NCBI RefSeq assembly: GCF_037975245.1
Contig: NC_092579.1
Coordinates: forward strand, 6,507,001-6,571,000
DNA: 64,000 nucleotides
Source: Apostichopus japonicus
Lineage: Eukaryota; Echinodermata; Holothuroidea; Aspidochirotida; Stichopodidae
Direction: 5' to 3'
Below, one piece after another: positions 1-11,700 of this stretch. Positions within the stretch are counted from its first letter, which is position 1; every line of letters starts with the position of its first letter. Made by a program: the position numbers and the translations under genes. The notes under the pieces are model-generated. The model worked only from the letters and a program-made list of their open reading frames with translations. It was not told the DNA's origin and did not search any database.

Positions 1-1773
1 AACACCATATGACAAAATACTCTACCTTTGTTAGTTAAGTTGCAATCAAAACACTGACAGTGTTTACTTGTGCTCTGTAAAACATCCACCTGTCAAAAAC
101 TGTTTTTGTTGAAACTATTCATATTCCACATAATTTATTTGATGAAAGATATGAGATCTCTTAACAGGCTGGATGCATAACTTAAGTCTGTTGAATTCTA
201 TTTAGAGCAGCATTTTGCAAGCAGTTCCACATTCCAAGACTTTCAATGAGGACAGAGCCATGACACAAGAGAACCCCACCCCTCAAAATGAATATTCATA
301 TTCCATACATCTATTAAAGCCATTGCTTGGACTATGGACATGCTGTTGCTGTAAATTTAGCATGATTTTGTTGACGTGTAAGTAGTTAATGGGTATTTAA
401 GGTTAAAATAAAGGGGAAATTTGCAGTGATTTTTGCTGAAACAATTTCATGATTTTTTAAATTATTGGAAAATGAATATGAAAGGAATCAAATTTAATAA
501 ATGCCAAAACTTACAACCTCGGTTTAGTAACATCTTTGTCCTCAAACTGTCAAAATTGTCAATTGTCAACCTAACGAGATATAGTTGTTTAGTATTTTAG
601 TTGAATATCCTAATATTTATCAAAGGTAGTGACATTTATATCAGGATTGAACATATCATAAACTAAGGCATTTATATTTGGCTAATTATGGCTAAGTACT
701 AAAAGAGTTTTACTGGTTGTACCACTGGTAACCTGAAATTCCTTTAACGAAGCTGTAGAAACAGCTCATGGTTGGTTATTCTACATAATAAATTGACTGA
801 GCCTCTAATATATCACCTGTTCCAAATGTACATTACTGATGTCCATCAGAGGTGCCCTTTAGAAACTACAATAGCTTTGGTCGTAAATGAAATATATATT
901 CAGCTTGCAGAGTATCCTTCCTCCCACCTCTTGAAAAACAGCCCAGTGGCTATGTTCTATAACCTGACATGTTCCAGCACCATAAACGAGACATTATGGG
1001 AAACTCAATATGCGGAGTTTCTTTTAAGTTTGTCAAACAATTGTCATCATTCATCAATACTTTTGACATTCTTTCGGAACAAATATTTGAAATGACAAGA
1101 AATGACCCCAGAGATGCATGTTAAGATAATTTATGCTGATGACTGTTAATGGATAAACAACACTTCATCTATTACGATAAGAGACTTCATTGTTTTATGT
1201 TTTTACTGTCTTTGCTAATATTTTGATCTGTTGTTTGGAACTGTGGCAAAGATTAATGGCAGTAGTCATAGTGATAAACATCATGACAATTAAGTGGTAG
1301 TTTCAATAAAAATCACAAAAGAATGTTCCCAAATCCACCCCCACTATCTTCCCCCATTCATTTTTGTCCTTTATGGGAACTTGTTTTAAATAATTAGTAA
1401 AAGTACATATATGTTTAATATTTTATTCTTCATATTGCATGTCATGAATAGGAAACTGTGTGTTTAAGCAATGAATCCTTTGAGAATGAGGTGGAATGAC
1501 CAAATATCTAAGTATATAATATCCAAAATCAGTAGAAATGAAATGAAGACAAAAACCAAATCCATCAGGCTTAGTTTCATCAATTAGGATATCTCAATTT
1601 TAAGAAATGCTTGGGTAAAAGTCTGACAAAAAGAAAAAATGGCAAAAAGCTGAAACCAGCTGTAACAGTTACTTTGTAGTGAAAGACATTTCACTCCCAA
1701 TAAATTCTTCATACATCAGTGCAACTGATGAAATTAATATGAATTTTGTGTCCCACTTAATATAAACACCTAC
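1..1773. other. No gene recognised; presumed intron of the EGF/CUB gene
   Basis: AT-rich sequence between the window edge and the last visible EGF exon. I found no splice-bounded open segment, RNA gene or transposon end on either strand. The 107-codon open frame near 772 shows no domain and no splice context, so I treat it as chance. Further exons of the minus-strand EGF/CUB gene should lie to the left of the window. Confidence 0.4.
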
Positions 1774-1887
1774 CGAGTTCACATGATGTCCCTTCCCATC
1801 CAGGTACACATAAACATGTCCTCTGTCTAATCCCATCAACACAAGTAGCTCCATTAAGACAAGGATTCAAAAGACAGTCATCTCCAT
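1774..1887 (-). CDS. EGF-like domain exon (fibropellin-like gene, last visible exon)
   Basis: Read on the minus strand, the segment follows an AT-rich tract ending in TAG and stops at a GTAGGT donor. It is 114 nt in phase 1-1, so it encodes exactly one module of about 38 residues. The frame has six cysteines in EGF order: DDC, NPC, ATC, RTC, LCV and TSC, with the usual NPCLNGATC and GWEGTSC signatures. EGF modules are extracellular and act in adhesion or ligand binding. The size and phase match the EGF exon at 8602-8715 on the same strand, so I infer one gene reading from 23.8 kb leftwards. The intron between this exon and the CUB exon is 5.8 kb and carries the LTR element. The domain call is secure; membership of the same gene is inferred. 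Confidence 0.8.
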
Positions 1888-3457
1888 CTAAAAATAAAAA
1901 AAATGAGAGGTGATTGGAGGAGTCTCAATATGAGAGATGAGAGAAGACCATGGGAGGGGCCCCCTCTCATCTCTTCACTCATCTCTTTGGAGAGGGTAGG
2001 GGAAGGGAAGAGAGACACTCTTCTACCACCATCAAGTAAATAATGATTGTGAGTGTTGGTATAGTCATTTCTATTTTTTTCAACATTTGAAACGTTTTCC
2101 ATAATTAAAGTCAGTTCATAGTTTCTCGGTTTCTCCGATGTGTGCATGCACCTTGCATAAGTTGTGAAGCATTTTAAAGTTGCTAAATTGTTTCAGGCTG
2201 CTTAATTTAATACTTAACAAATTTATCAATTGTATCACATGCAAAGACTACATCAGTCAATTTTTAATGTCAATTTGTTGGAGCATATTTCTCACATTTT
2301 AAGCAGCTGTTTCAAGCTTACATATATGCAGATAAGGTTTGTTTCCAAAACACAAACTTTAAAGAAATTAAGTCTTGAATTATAAATTTGAATACTGATG
2401 TAAGATGGAGACATGCTGTTGTCATACTTTGTTGAAGTCTGGTCAAAACTGCTCAAAATGGGAACAGCAATCAAGAAAGCTAACATAGCTGCTAAAAATA
2501 CTGGGAATAAGTTACCCTGTATTGCATCGTAAATGCTATGCAAAATGGGCACATTAACTGCTACACAAGTGCAGCAAAGGTGTATAGCAGGTTTCTAACG
2601 CATCATCTATATAGTATTTTATAAGAGACAAAGTTCACAGCCTTCAAACCTGCTACACAAAATTTGAAAGCTCAATTATTCCCGAAAATGAGAGGAAGAG
2701 ATTTCCCTCTGAACCGATGCATCAGGCATGCATGATTATGTGACAATCGATACATCATGCAGCCAAAGTAGTGAATTGATAACAATTCTGTTTGTGCCCT
2801 ACCGATGAATATCAGCCAACTATGTTATTATGTACAGTGTGACACATTCCTGGTCTGCATGTCAATCCTCATGTCTGTATTATAAGCAAACAAGGCAATT
2901 TCTCCAAATTGGATAAACATTGATGATGAAATCGAACCAATTAAGTGAAATAGTTTGACAGATCATACTGGCGACCTTTGATGTCATTATTAGAAGCAAT
3001 ATTTTTCTCTAATATTATTATTATTCTCCCAATATTTTCCACAATAATAGCAACAGGAGCAAGAATTACTGAAAATAAACATAAATGATCTTTGAATGCA
3101 TACACTGCAAAAAAAAAATCATTGCAATAAAAAAATTATAATTGTAGTGCGAACGAAATTTTAGCAATTGGGTTCCCAAATGCTGCTGATTTTCTGTTGA
3201 AACAGGAAATGAACTTGCAATCCTGTGTTAAATAGCGGTAACCTGATTTTACACCTGACTAACCAGCAAACCACAAACAAGCCAAAACTTTGCTTGAACA
3301 AATAAGGTTTGCTTACAGAAGTCTCTCTTCATTCACCATAATCACAATAAGACCTATCAATCTATGGCACTTCCTCTTCTTCTCAAGGAAATTTCTTACA
3401 ATTCTATGTAGCATTTCTAAAGTCCCTAACTAATATGACATGGCAAATTCTACTGAA
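1888..3457. other. Intron sequence, nothing recognised
   Basis: Lies between the downstream EGF exon and the interrupted MITE. There is a short CT/GA-rich stretch near 1915-2000 and otherwise AT-rich DNA. The hydrophobic open frame near 2292-2552 on the minus strand has no splice context and no recognisable domain. Confidence 0.4.
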
Positions 3458-3656
3458 AGGGTGTGAAGACTAGCGCACAAAGAAATGTCTCATGTCGGTA
3501 ATCTGACCTTGTTTCGAATGAGGTGTAACAGAAGTGTAAGACACAACCCTCGATCCCACAAAATACACACACAGCTTGCTACCTTCAGTAATTAGAACAC
3601 TAGTGTACAGTCAATACATACAGATACGGTCAATACCCACAACACAGTGTACATAG

Positions 3657-5260
3657 TGTAGTGAAGTGAAATTTTGTTGTGTGCACCCTTTTAGTATTTG
3701 CATGTCTTACGTAATAGTTCGTAATAGTCAGTTTTTGGCGTTAGTTGTTTCCACGTGTTTCTTCAGTTCTGGATACGGTGTTGTATGGCGAGCATCGTCC
3801 CTGCAGAGCTCCGGGGCATCGCCTCGTTATCCCTTTCATATTTTGGTCATATTTACATAATCTTGGGTCGTCAATAGCCCAGATTTACCTGTATCTTTTA
3901 CTACCTGGAGTCAGGAAGGAGATGTCACCCTTCTCAGAGGCAGGATGCCTCAGGGTTTTGGATGGTTTGACTTCTGGCTCGAAGTCGCTGGTTACCAAGA
4001 TGGCGGACCTACTATAGTATATAGCGAGCTGGTTGAGAGATGGAGTTTCTTGATGTCCGCGAGCGTGGAGAATTCTTGTTATTCGCGAGCGAGCTGACCC
4101 CAGTATAGTAAGAGTTTAAGTCATACATATTGTTATTATTTAAAGTGCCGTACGTACCCTTATTATTATTTAAATTGAATCGTAGTTGTAATTGTTGCCC
4201 CTCTGGCTAGGTTGTACTTCACTGTACAAAGTACGTATGTTAGGTTGTGTATTTGGACCTTGGTCCTATGGGTTTATAGGGTGCGTTGTGTACACTGTGT
4301 AGATCAGTGGTTGTGTATCGTTAAGCACATGGGTGCTAGTTGTATTGAGATTTAGTATACTGTAGAGTGACAGTAACGGTTAGGTTGAGTTTATATACAG
4401 AGAGTTTATATACAGTCACGTGAAGTATACAGAAAGTAATTGAAAGTTTATTTAGTGTATTGTACTGTATTGACAGTTGAGTTGTATTGAGTAAGATTAT
4501 TTTATTGTACCTGTATTTCAGTATTATACTGCTCGCAGTGTAAAGAGCGTATACTGTATTTGTATTTTGTATCTTGAACATATTGTTACTGTTGATCACT
4601 ACAGAGTTGTCTCAAGAGCTTGTCCTTCTAATCTTAGCCTTTATGGATAGCTATGGAGTGCCAAGTCTCTTGAGAGTTTGTGGGTTCAGGAGGTGTAAAT
4701 TCCTGCTGTCTAGGAACAGTACGGTGAAAAGGCCTATAATGAGTTGCAGCGGCATTAGTTGCCCTAGGCTGGCCATTACGAAGGTGCCAAAAGTCCTCGC
4801 CTGTTGACAAACGTTTTATATTATTTATGCAGTCTATTTCATAATGTTCATTTTACATTTTTCCTTATACACTTTATGCATTGTTGTTCAGTATTGTACG
4901 AGTGCTATGTCGTATTGCAGGGTAATATTATTGAGTCTTTAATTGTAATTGTATTCATGTCGTATGAATATTTCGTAGTTTCGAGTATAGGTTTTTTCCC
5001 CGAGTAAGAATAGTTTTAATAAGAGTTTATTAAGAGAGTAAAGAGACCCTTGAGCCATTTATTATATCGAGCCATTTTATACTGTCATGTGTCATGACTT
5101 ATTCTTCATTTGTATATTTTCATATTTCATAGAGTTTGTAATAAAAAGTCAGTCGTTGTTTCAACGCAAGAACACTCTTGCATCCTCATTTATAACTTAT
5201 GAGTTCGAAGCGTAGAACCCTAAATTCGGTAATTTCCCCCGCCATCCGCGGTTCGCTTCA
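3657..5260 (+). repeat. 5' LTR (copy A)
   Basis: 1604 bp, TG...CA termini, polyadenylation signal AATAAA at 5140-5145 about 115 bp before the end. The short open frames inside recur identically in copy B and show no known domain, so I do not annotate them as genes. Confidence 0.85.
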
Positions 5261-5261
5261 A

Positions 5262-5279
5262 TGGTGTCAGAAGTGGGAT
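5262..5279 (+). promoter_or_regulatory. Primer binding site, tRNA-Leu type
   Basis: TGGTGTCAGAAGTGGGAT starts one base after the left LTR. Its complement ends in ...TTCTGACACCA, the CCA-bearing 3' end typical of animal tRNA-Leu. This is where minus-strand DNA synthesis would be primed. Confidence 0.8.
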
Positions 5280-5456
5280 GACGGCTTGACTTTTTGTTGC
5301 ATTCTCATTCATTTTGTTTATTCTTGTTTGTAGTTGTGTCTGTACTGCGGGTACAGCGGGGAACCGTTCAGGTTTTTCACATATTGTATTTCACTGTTTA
5401 CAAAATTTCTTGTATTTTGTTTTCATTAATGACAGTGAGGTCATATGTCATTAATT

Positions 5457-5466
5457 GCGGGGAACT
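5457..5466 (+). promoter_or_regulatory. Weak polypurine tract before the 3' LTR
   Basis: GCGGGGAAC immediately precedes the right LTR, where a plus-strand primer is expected. The purine run is short, so this rests mainly on position. Confidence 0.4.
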
Positions 5467-7069
5467 TGTAGTGAAGTGAAATTTTGTTGTGTGCACCCTT
5501 TTAGTATTTGCATGTCTTACGTAATAGTTCGTAATAGTCAGTTTTTGGCGTTAGTTGTTTCCACGTGTTTCTTCAGTTCTGGATACGGTGTTGTATGGCG
5601 AGCATCGTCCCTGCAGAGCTCCGGGGCATCGCCTCGTTATCCCTTTCATATTTTGGTCATATTTACATAATCTTGGGTCGTCAATAGCCCAGATTTACCT
5701 GTATCTTTTACTACCTGGAGTCAGGAAGGAGATGTCACCCTTCTCAGAGGCAGGATGCCTCAGGGTTTTGGATGGTTTGACTTCTGGCTCGAAGTCGCTG
5801 GTTACCAAGATGGCGGACCTACTATAGTATATAGCGAGCTGGTGAGAGATGGAGTTTCTTGATGTCCGCGAGCGTGGAGAATTCTTGTTATTCGCGAGCG
5901 AGCTGACCCCAGTATAGTAAGAGTTTAAGTCATACATATTGTTATTATTTAAAGTGCCGTACGTACCCTTATTATTATTTAAATTGAATCGTAGTTGTAA
6001 TTGTTGCCCCTCTGGCTAGGTTGTACTTCACTGTACAAAGTACGTATGTTAGGTTGTGTATTTGGACCTTGGTCCTATGGGTTTATAGGGTGCGTTGTGT
6101 ACACTGTGTAGATCAGTGGTTGTGTATCGTTAAGCACATGGGTGCTAGTTGTATTGAGATTTAGTATACTGTAGAGTGACAGTAACGGTTAGGTTGAGTT
6201 TATATACAGAGAGTTTATATACAGTCACGTGAAGTATACAGAAAGTAATTGAAAGTTTATTTAGTGTATTGTACTGTATTGACAGTTGAGTTGTATTGAG
6301 TAAGATTATTTTATTGTACCTGTATTTCAGTATTATACTGCTCGCAGTGTAAAGAGCGTATACTGTATTTGTATTTTGTATCTTGAACATATTGTTACTG
6401 TTGATCACTACAGAGTTGTCTCAAGAGCTTGTCCTTCTAATCTTAGCCTTTATGGATAGCTATGGAGTGCCAAGTCTCTTGAGAGTTTGTGGGTTCAGGA
6501 GGTGTAAATTCCTGCTGTCTAGGAACAGTACGGTGAAAAGGCCTATAATGAGTTGCAGCGGCATTAGTTGCCCTAGGCTGGCCATTACGAAGGTGCCAAA
6601 AGTCCTCGCCTGTTGACAAACGTTTTATATTATTTATGCAGTCTATTTCATAATGTTCATTTTACATTTTTCCTTATACACTTTATGCATTGTTGTTCAG
6701 TATTGTACGAGTGCTATGTCGTATTGCAGGGTAATATTATTGAGTCTTTAATTGTAATTGTATTCATGTCGTATGAATATTTCGTAGTTTCGAGTATAGG
6801 TTTTTTCCCCGAGTAAGAATAGTTTTAATAAGAGTTTATTAAGAGAGTAAAGAGACCCTTGAGCCATTTATTATATCGAGCCATTTTATACTGTCATGTG
6901 TCATGACTTATTCTTCATTTGTATATTTTCATATTTCATAGAGTTTGTAATAAAAAGTCAGTCGTTGTTTCAACGCAAGAACACTCTTGCATCCTCATTT
7001 ATAACTTATGAGTTCGAAGCGTAGAACCCTAAATTCGGTAATTTCCCCCGCCATCCGCGGTTCGCTTCA
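5467..7069 (+). repeat. 3' LTR (copy B)
   Basis: 1603 bp, same termini as copy A, AATAAA at 6949-6954. Followed directly by the target duplication ATAG and the right piece of the interrupted MITE. Confidence 0.85.
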
Positions 7070-7222
7070 ATAGCAGCAATGGACATCTCAGGTCTAGTCT
7101 GCATTTTGTAGCAACATGGAGGTAAAAACACCTCCATGGTAGCAACAAGCAGAAAACTTCACTTGCAAGCAACGGAAAGTTAACTTTTTCAGAGCGCGGC
7201 ACGCAGTTTGGGACGAGTCTTC

Positions 7223-7710
7223 TTAATCTGTACACAGCTAGGTACTCCAAGATAGGCTTGAGAAGAAAAAAAATTAAGCTTCAGAAAGTTAGCTGTCAAT
7301 TACTTGCACGTTTGAAATGTTCTCAAAAATTTGACAAACAAATTTTTAATTCTGTTCACCAAGAGCTGATCAATGTAAAGAAATCCAGAAATTTGAAACA
7401 GGGAAAAAATTATTGTTAAAATTTTGTGTAGCAGTATTGATAGCTCTAAACATTGTCTCTTATAGAATAACTACATGGTTCCTGTGAACAAAAACTGGTA
7501 TACATCTTGACACTTGTATAGCAATTTGCGCCTATTGCATAGCACATTTTGATGTGATACCAGATAAATTATTGACTGCTGAAGATATGGTAGACCTTGC
7601 ATAATTAAGCACATTATGATTTATTGAAAGAAGTCAGTTCTGACACATCACACAAGGCATGAAATCTGCAGTTTACATCCCAAACTTTGAAAAGATGAGT
7701 ACAAACTTAC
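7223..7710. other. Intron sequence, nothing recognised
   Basis: AT-rich DNA between the MITE end and the CUB exon donor. No open, spliced or repeated structure seen. Confidence 0.4.
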
Positions 7711-8046
7711 CTGAAATATACTCCAATCTAAATCCTTTAAAATTGTTGTTTTTGTCTGAAGAAAATTGGAACCAAAGTAGATTGGAACTGACTTCGACCA
7801 CAATTGGTAAACTACTCGTTAGATTGCCTTCCCAACTTTCCAATCTTTCCAAAGATGGAGAGGTACCAAAATCTAAGACATCTTTGGCAGATTCTGTGTA
7901 AAAGTCTGTTATCGTTACTCTGATCGTTTCAGCACTGTGGATTCGGACGAGGTAGAGGCAATTAAGATCTGGAGGGTATTCTTGTGGATAGTTTGGACTA
8001 GTGATAACACCTGTATCTTGAAAAAATATTTCTCCACATGTCAGTC
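7711..8046 (-). CDS. CUB domain exon (fibropellin-like gene)
   Basis: On the minus strand this 336-nt exon follows a TTTGAACAG acceptor and ends at a GTAAGT donor, in phase 1-1, encoding about 112 residues. The frame is open throughout. It shows CUB hallmarks: LTCGE at the start, a GVITSPNYPQEYP motif, NCLYLVR, then ITDFYTE, VLDFG, and a closing LWFQFSSD...GFRLEY. CUB modules form a beta-sandwich used for extracellular protein binding, often calcium-assisted. Only two cysteines are visible (LTCG and LNC), so the second disulphide of many CUB domains appears to be missing. It follows the EGF exon at 8602-8715 with a compatible phase. The EGF-CUB-EGF order fits fibropellin/uEGF proteins, but other CUB-EGF proteins are possible because the C-terminal domains lie outside. 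Confidence 0.85.
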
Positions 8047-8601
8047 CTGTTCAAAGAAACGAAAGACAGAAATAACATGACATAAGTAAATGACATATAA
8101 GTAAACAACAACAACCCTGCACAGGCAAATGTGTCAAAGTTTTAAATTGCTTGAGGTTTTTTATCCTAGCTGGATCTTCTTCACTGGACATTGTAAAATG
8201 TGAAGAAACACTGGAAGCAAGGAAGAGAAAGAACTTGAGGCAAGATTGCTCTAAAAGTTATAAGAAAGGTGACATGGTCTCTGCTGTGACTGTCAGAAGA
8301 ACCAATTAAGGTTTGTTATACCATGTAACTGATCATCGCAGGAAAAGTACTCGCTGTTACAATATTTCAGATCAGATAGGCTATAGCTTTAGAATGCTGG
8401 CTTATTCAGTATAAACTTTTAGAATGGGTACTTTTGCTGACAGCAAAGCGTGTTATGTACACAAGTTCATGTCTAGTCAGTGAGGAGTAGCAATTTGTTC
8501 TCTCTGATCAAGATAAGTGTTATTGTAACACATGTATTTTCTACATCATGTAAAATACTACTGTAAAGGCAAAGATGCAAATGTAAAAGATTTTGATTTA
8601 C

Positions 8602-8715
8602 CTGTTGCTGTTTCACAATTAATTCCTCTGAAGCCATTCATACACTGACACGTATAGTAGCCAAAGTTTTGATCGACGCAGGTTGCACCATTCTGACAAG
8701 GATTGCTTGCACATT
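8602..8715 (-). CDS. EGF-like domain exon 1 (fibropellin-like gene)
   Basis: Minus-strand exon of 114 nt, phase 1-1, after a TTTTATTTCATAG acceptor and before a GTAAAT donor. It encodes one EGF module: [13 protein letters not shown], then a nine-residue spacer, CQC, GFRGINC. The cysteine spacing (C-x4-C-x5-C-x9-C-x-C-x8-C) is standard. The first base of its first codon comes from the signal-peptide exon 15 kb upstream, giving SAG-E-CASNPC at the junction. It is 555 bp from the CUB exon, which comes next in the transcript. Confidence 0.85.
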
Positions 8716-11700
8716 CTATGAAATAAAAACACAAAATTTGAGAAAGAATTAAGGTTAAGAATAATGAATTACATATACATTAAGTATAAAGAGACACATG
8801 TCACCTGTTTGTAAACCTAGATAACACTTCTGAAAGACTGGAACTAGTTAACAATATTTATTTTATAATAATGATAACATCACACATTATAATTTAAATA
8901 TACCATATCACAAACTCTCTCTTCTTTATGTAAATTAATCTAATTAAAGGAAACAATAAGGATAAACCATCAGCTATGACAGTAATTAATTAACTGGATG
9001 CTTAAATCAATTTCAGACAATACACTAGATTTGATATGGTGCCTGTTACAAATTTACATTTACATGTAACTGATCATCACAAGAAAAGTACTGTTATCAA
9101 AACCATAAAGCATGGTGGTAGACTTCTTGACATTTATCTCCTCTGGGCCAATAAACATGAGGGCTTTAACTGCAGGGCTCATCCATTTGAAGATCCAACA
9201 CAAAAATTATTATATTTTGCTAGCTAGATTTATAGATATTTCTTCTTTTGAAATATAGAGATGTACACATTCATTTAATTAAGGTGTTCTGCAGTAAATG
9301 GGGTATGTCAATAAACAGTAAATTCCAACCCGAACATTTGCTAAATGAAACTCAGTGTGAATGGGAAAACCTATCATAGCCTTAAGCTATGTGAGAAAGA
9401 CAGTATATATTTACAGATGTCAAAATCCAACATTGACATTAGTCTGAACGATCCAGTTTATGATGTAAATTGCATTTTTTAACATTTAAGCATTATATCT
9501 ATCCAACTACTTATGCAGGGGCCTCACACTATTGCCGATATTGTCTCTCTGCTAAGCCATGCTACATGCACCTTCCCCCCTTTTTCTGGAAATCATTGTG
9601 TAATCAGTTCAAACTTAGCTTTGGCAATGATTGCACTATTTTGCATCTAAGTCATCTATCTTACATTTAAAACAAAATGTTCTCAAAGAGGAGAGAGCAT
9701 CCCCTTTAATAGACCCTCCCGAGGTCAGCATCCTCTGGATGTGGTGACAAAGGGAGGATCCATCCTGGGTGACAACTCTTCTAAGTTATAGGTATGCCAC
9801 TGAGTATTTGAAATCATAACACACTCAAAAATTAATTAAAGGAGTTGTTTTCCTCACAAGCAAAATTAACAGACGTCGTGACATTAGGCAAGGTTATAGC
9901 TAACCTTTTACAGATTGAGATGCACTTGTTCAAATTTATCAGCAGCTCAACGCTGCAAACACAGTCGATAATGGTACGAGACTTGGAAGAAATGAATAGC
10001 CTGTGTAAATGAAGTAAGGATACACAGTGTAGCCTATCCGATGAAGGCCAACGTATATATATACGGCAATCAACCGGCTTGGTACAAGGATGGTTGATTT
10101 GTTGTAACAAATCGGTCCATTCCAAGTGCAATATACAAATGGTTTCAGGTCCCTTTGCATTATACGTTTAATTGTCTGATAATATCACTTACGTGGTTGT
10201 TACTTCTGTATGATAGATCGTAACTTGTATTTCCAGATACTTATTAACTTTCTCATAATTAAATTCGAAGCAAACGATACCATCCTGTTCTGATAATGTA
10301 AGACCTGCGCGACGAATATGCGTACAACATGATCGCTTGGGCCCTGGCGAATGCGTACTTGTCGTCTGCTACCAAAGAGTAAAGGAAGGTGGCACTGCAG
10401 TACAAACATTCTGGAAAGGAGCCTATGCACGGAAAAATACAAGATGACGAAGAAAAATGACGATAAAAAGACCCATAGCCTACGACAGACCATAGACCCC
10501 CTTCGGTGGGTGGGAAGGGGGGAGACAAGGCTAATACCCTTTCTGGTGAGGAGGAAAATGGGAGGGTTTCGTGTCCCATCAGAGTATATTTGTAGACGCA
10601 AAATGGTGCTATGTTTTACCTTCATTTTAACAACATATAGGAATGCAAAGTACAAGTTTAAATGTTGCCAGTGCATACAAAGTTTCGTGTGCCATAATAT
10701 GTAGGCATTTGGAAGATATTTGATTTCTTCGGGGGAGGGGGCACTTCTCCCGTGTCTTGGCCTAAGGTCCTACCCGATGTCAGGGGACAACTTTGGGCGG
10801 GGGATACCCCATACAGAAACGCCCGTGATATTGACCCCTGTCATTCAGCACCGAGTGTCAGATGCGTCTACATCTAATCTATATCATATACCTTGAGTTT
10901 GTGATAGCCTAGCCAGCGCTATGATATCGCTATAGTGATGGATGCTTCATATTTTGCTACATCACTAGTGTATGGTTAGGAATATAACTATAGTCAATTC
11001 GTATAATTTTGATGTTCTTTGCAAGGTTCTTTACTTGGGTGTATACAGACTACAGATTCGTCGATGACTTTGTTTTCTTTCTTTTATGAGTTTCGAACAG
11101 AAAGGTAAAAAATTCAATGTAAATACATAGATCTAATTAGAAAAAGAAAAGCTTTACAGGGCGTATTCCCATCGTATAAACGACGCGGAAAATCAATAGT
11201 CGACATGATTACAGAAATCCGCATCTCTTGTTACCATGGTGATGTAAGCAAACAATTGAAGTTTACACAATTCGTTCAGCGAGCTTGCAATGATGATACG
11301 AACAAGTAACGCTACATAAATTACAACCAATGCTACATATATGTTAGCTGCACATGTTGTATATACAGGTATTGCTTTTAAATGACGGTTATCAAAGAGA
11401 TAAATTGTCTGAAAAGGTTATAATTTTCCTATAAAAGGCGATGGATTGTTTATATTTAGAAAATGTTACACATTGAGACTAGTATAAGGCTTACATATGT
11501 GAAGAAGGCTATTGTTAACTATACGATGTAATAACTATGTACTAATTAATGCGCCAGCTATAGGGTTGTGAACGGGTTAGCACCATTCATACACAGGGCG
11601 GATAGAAGTACTTCATGTTTTTTTTCCCCTTCTAATATGACATAGACTTTTGAAATATCAACCAGGGGGACGTGTGATTCCAAACAGATGTCCTATTTTA

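Larger units (their letters stand above)
3657..7069 (+). mobile_element. Non-autonomous LTR retrotransposon, two 1.6-kb LTRs with 206 bp inside
   Basis: Two near-identical direct repeats (3657-5260 and 5467-7069) each begin TGTAG and end CTTCA. They are flanked by a 4-bp target duplication ATAG (3653-3656 and 7070-7073). One base after the left repeat is an 18-nt primer binding site matching the 3' end of a metazoan tRNA-Leu. Each repeat carries AATAAA (5140 and 6949). The interior, 5261-5466, has no gag, protease, RT or integrase coding capacity. The only difference I noticed between the LTRs is one extra T near 4033, so the insertion is young. It may be a non-autonomous family or an internal deletion of a full element. 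Mobilisation in trans is inferred. Confidence 0.85.
3458..7222 (-). mobile_element. TTAA-type MITE copy, split by an LTR element
   Basis: The two outer pieces, 3458-3656 and 7074-7222, match in inverted orientation the uninterrupted 344-bp element at 33622-33965. Shared landmarks include the AAAAAGTTAACTTTCCGTTG block, GACCTGAGATGTCCAT and the TTCGAAAC...GTCAGATTACCG block. Joined across the LTR insertion they give about 348 bp. The right end abuts TTAA (7223-7226); the left end is degenerate. The termini read AGGGTATGAAGACT-like. A TTAA target fits Kolobok- or piggyBac-type non-autonomous elements, but the superfamily is an inference. Confidence 0.7.

Noticed and set aside
3666-4017. 64-90-codon frames inside the LTRs, present twice
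   Set aside because: Identical because the LTRs are identical. No domain, and they overlap each other in different frames.
4574-5007. Small frames near the LTR 3' half as possible retroviral accessory genes
   Set aside because: No known motif, no splice or promoter context, and LTRs of non-autonomous elements rarely code.
10200-10704. 158-codon minus-strand frame and overlapping 117-codon plus-strand frame
   Set aside because: No recognisable domain, no splice sites that fit, and they contradict each other on opposite strands.
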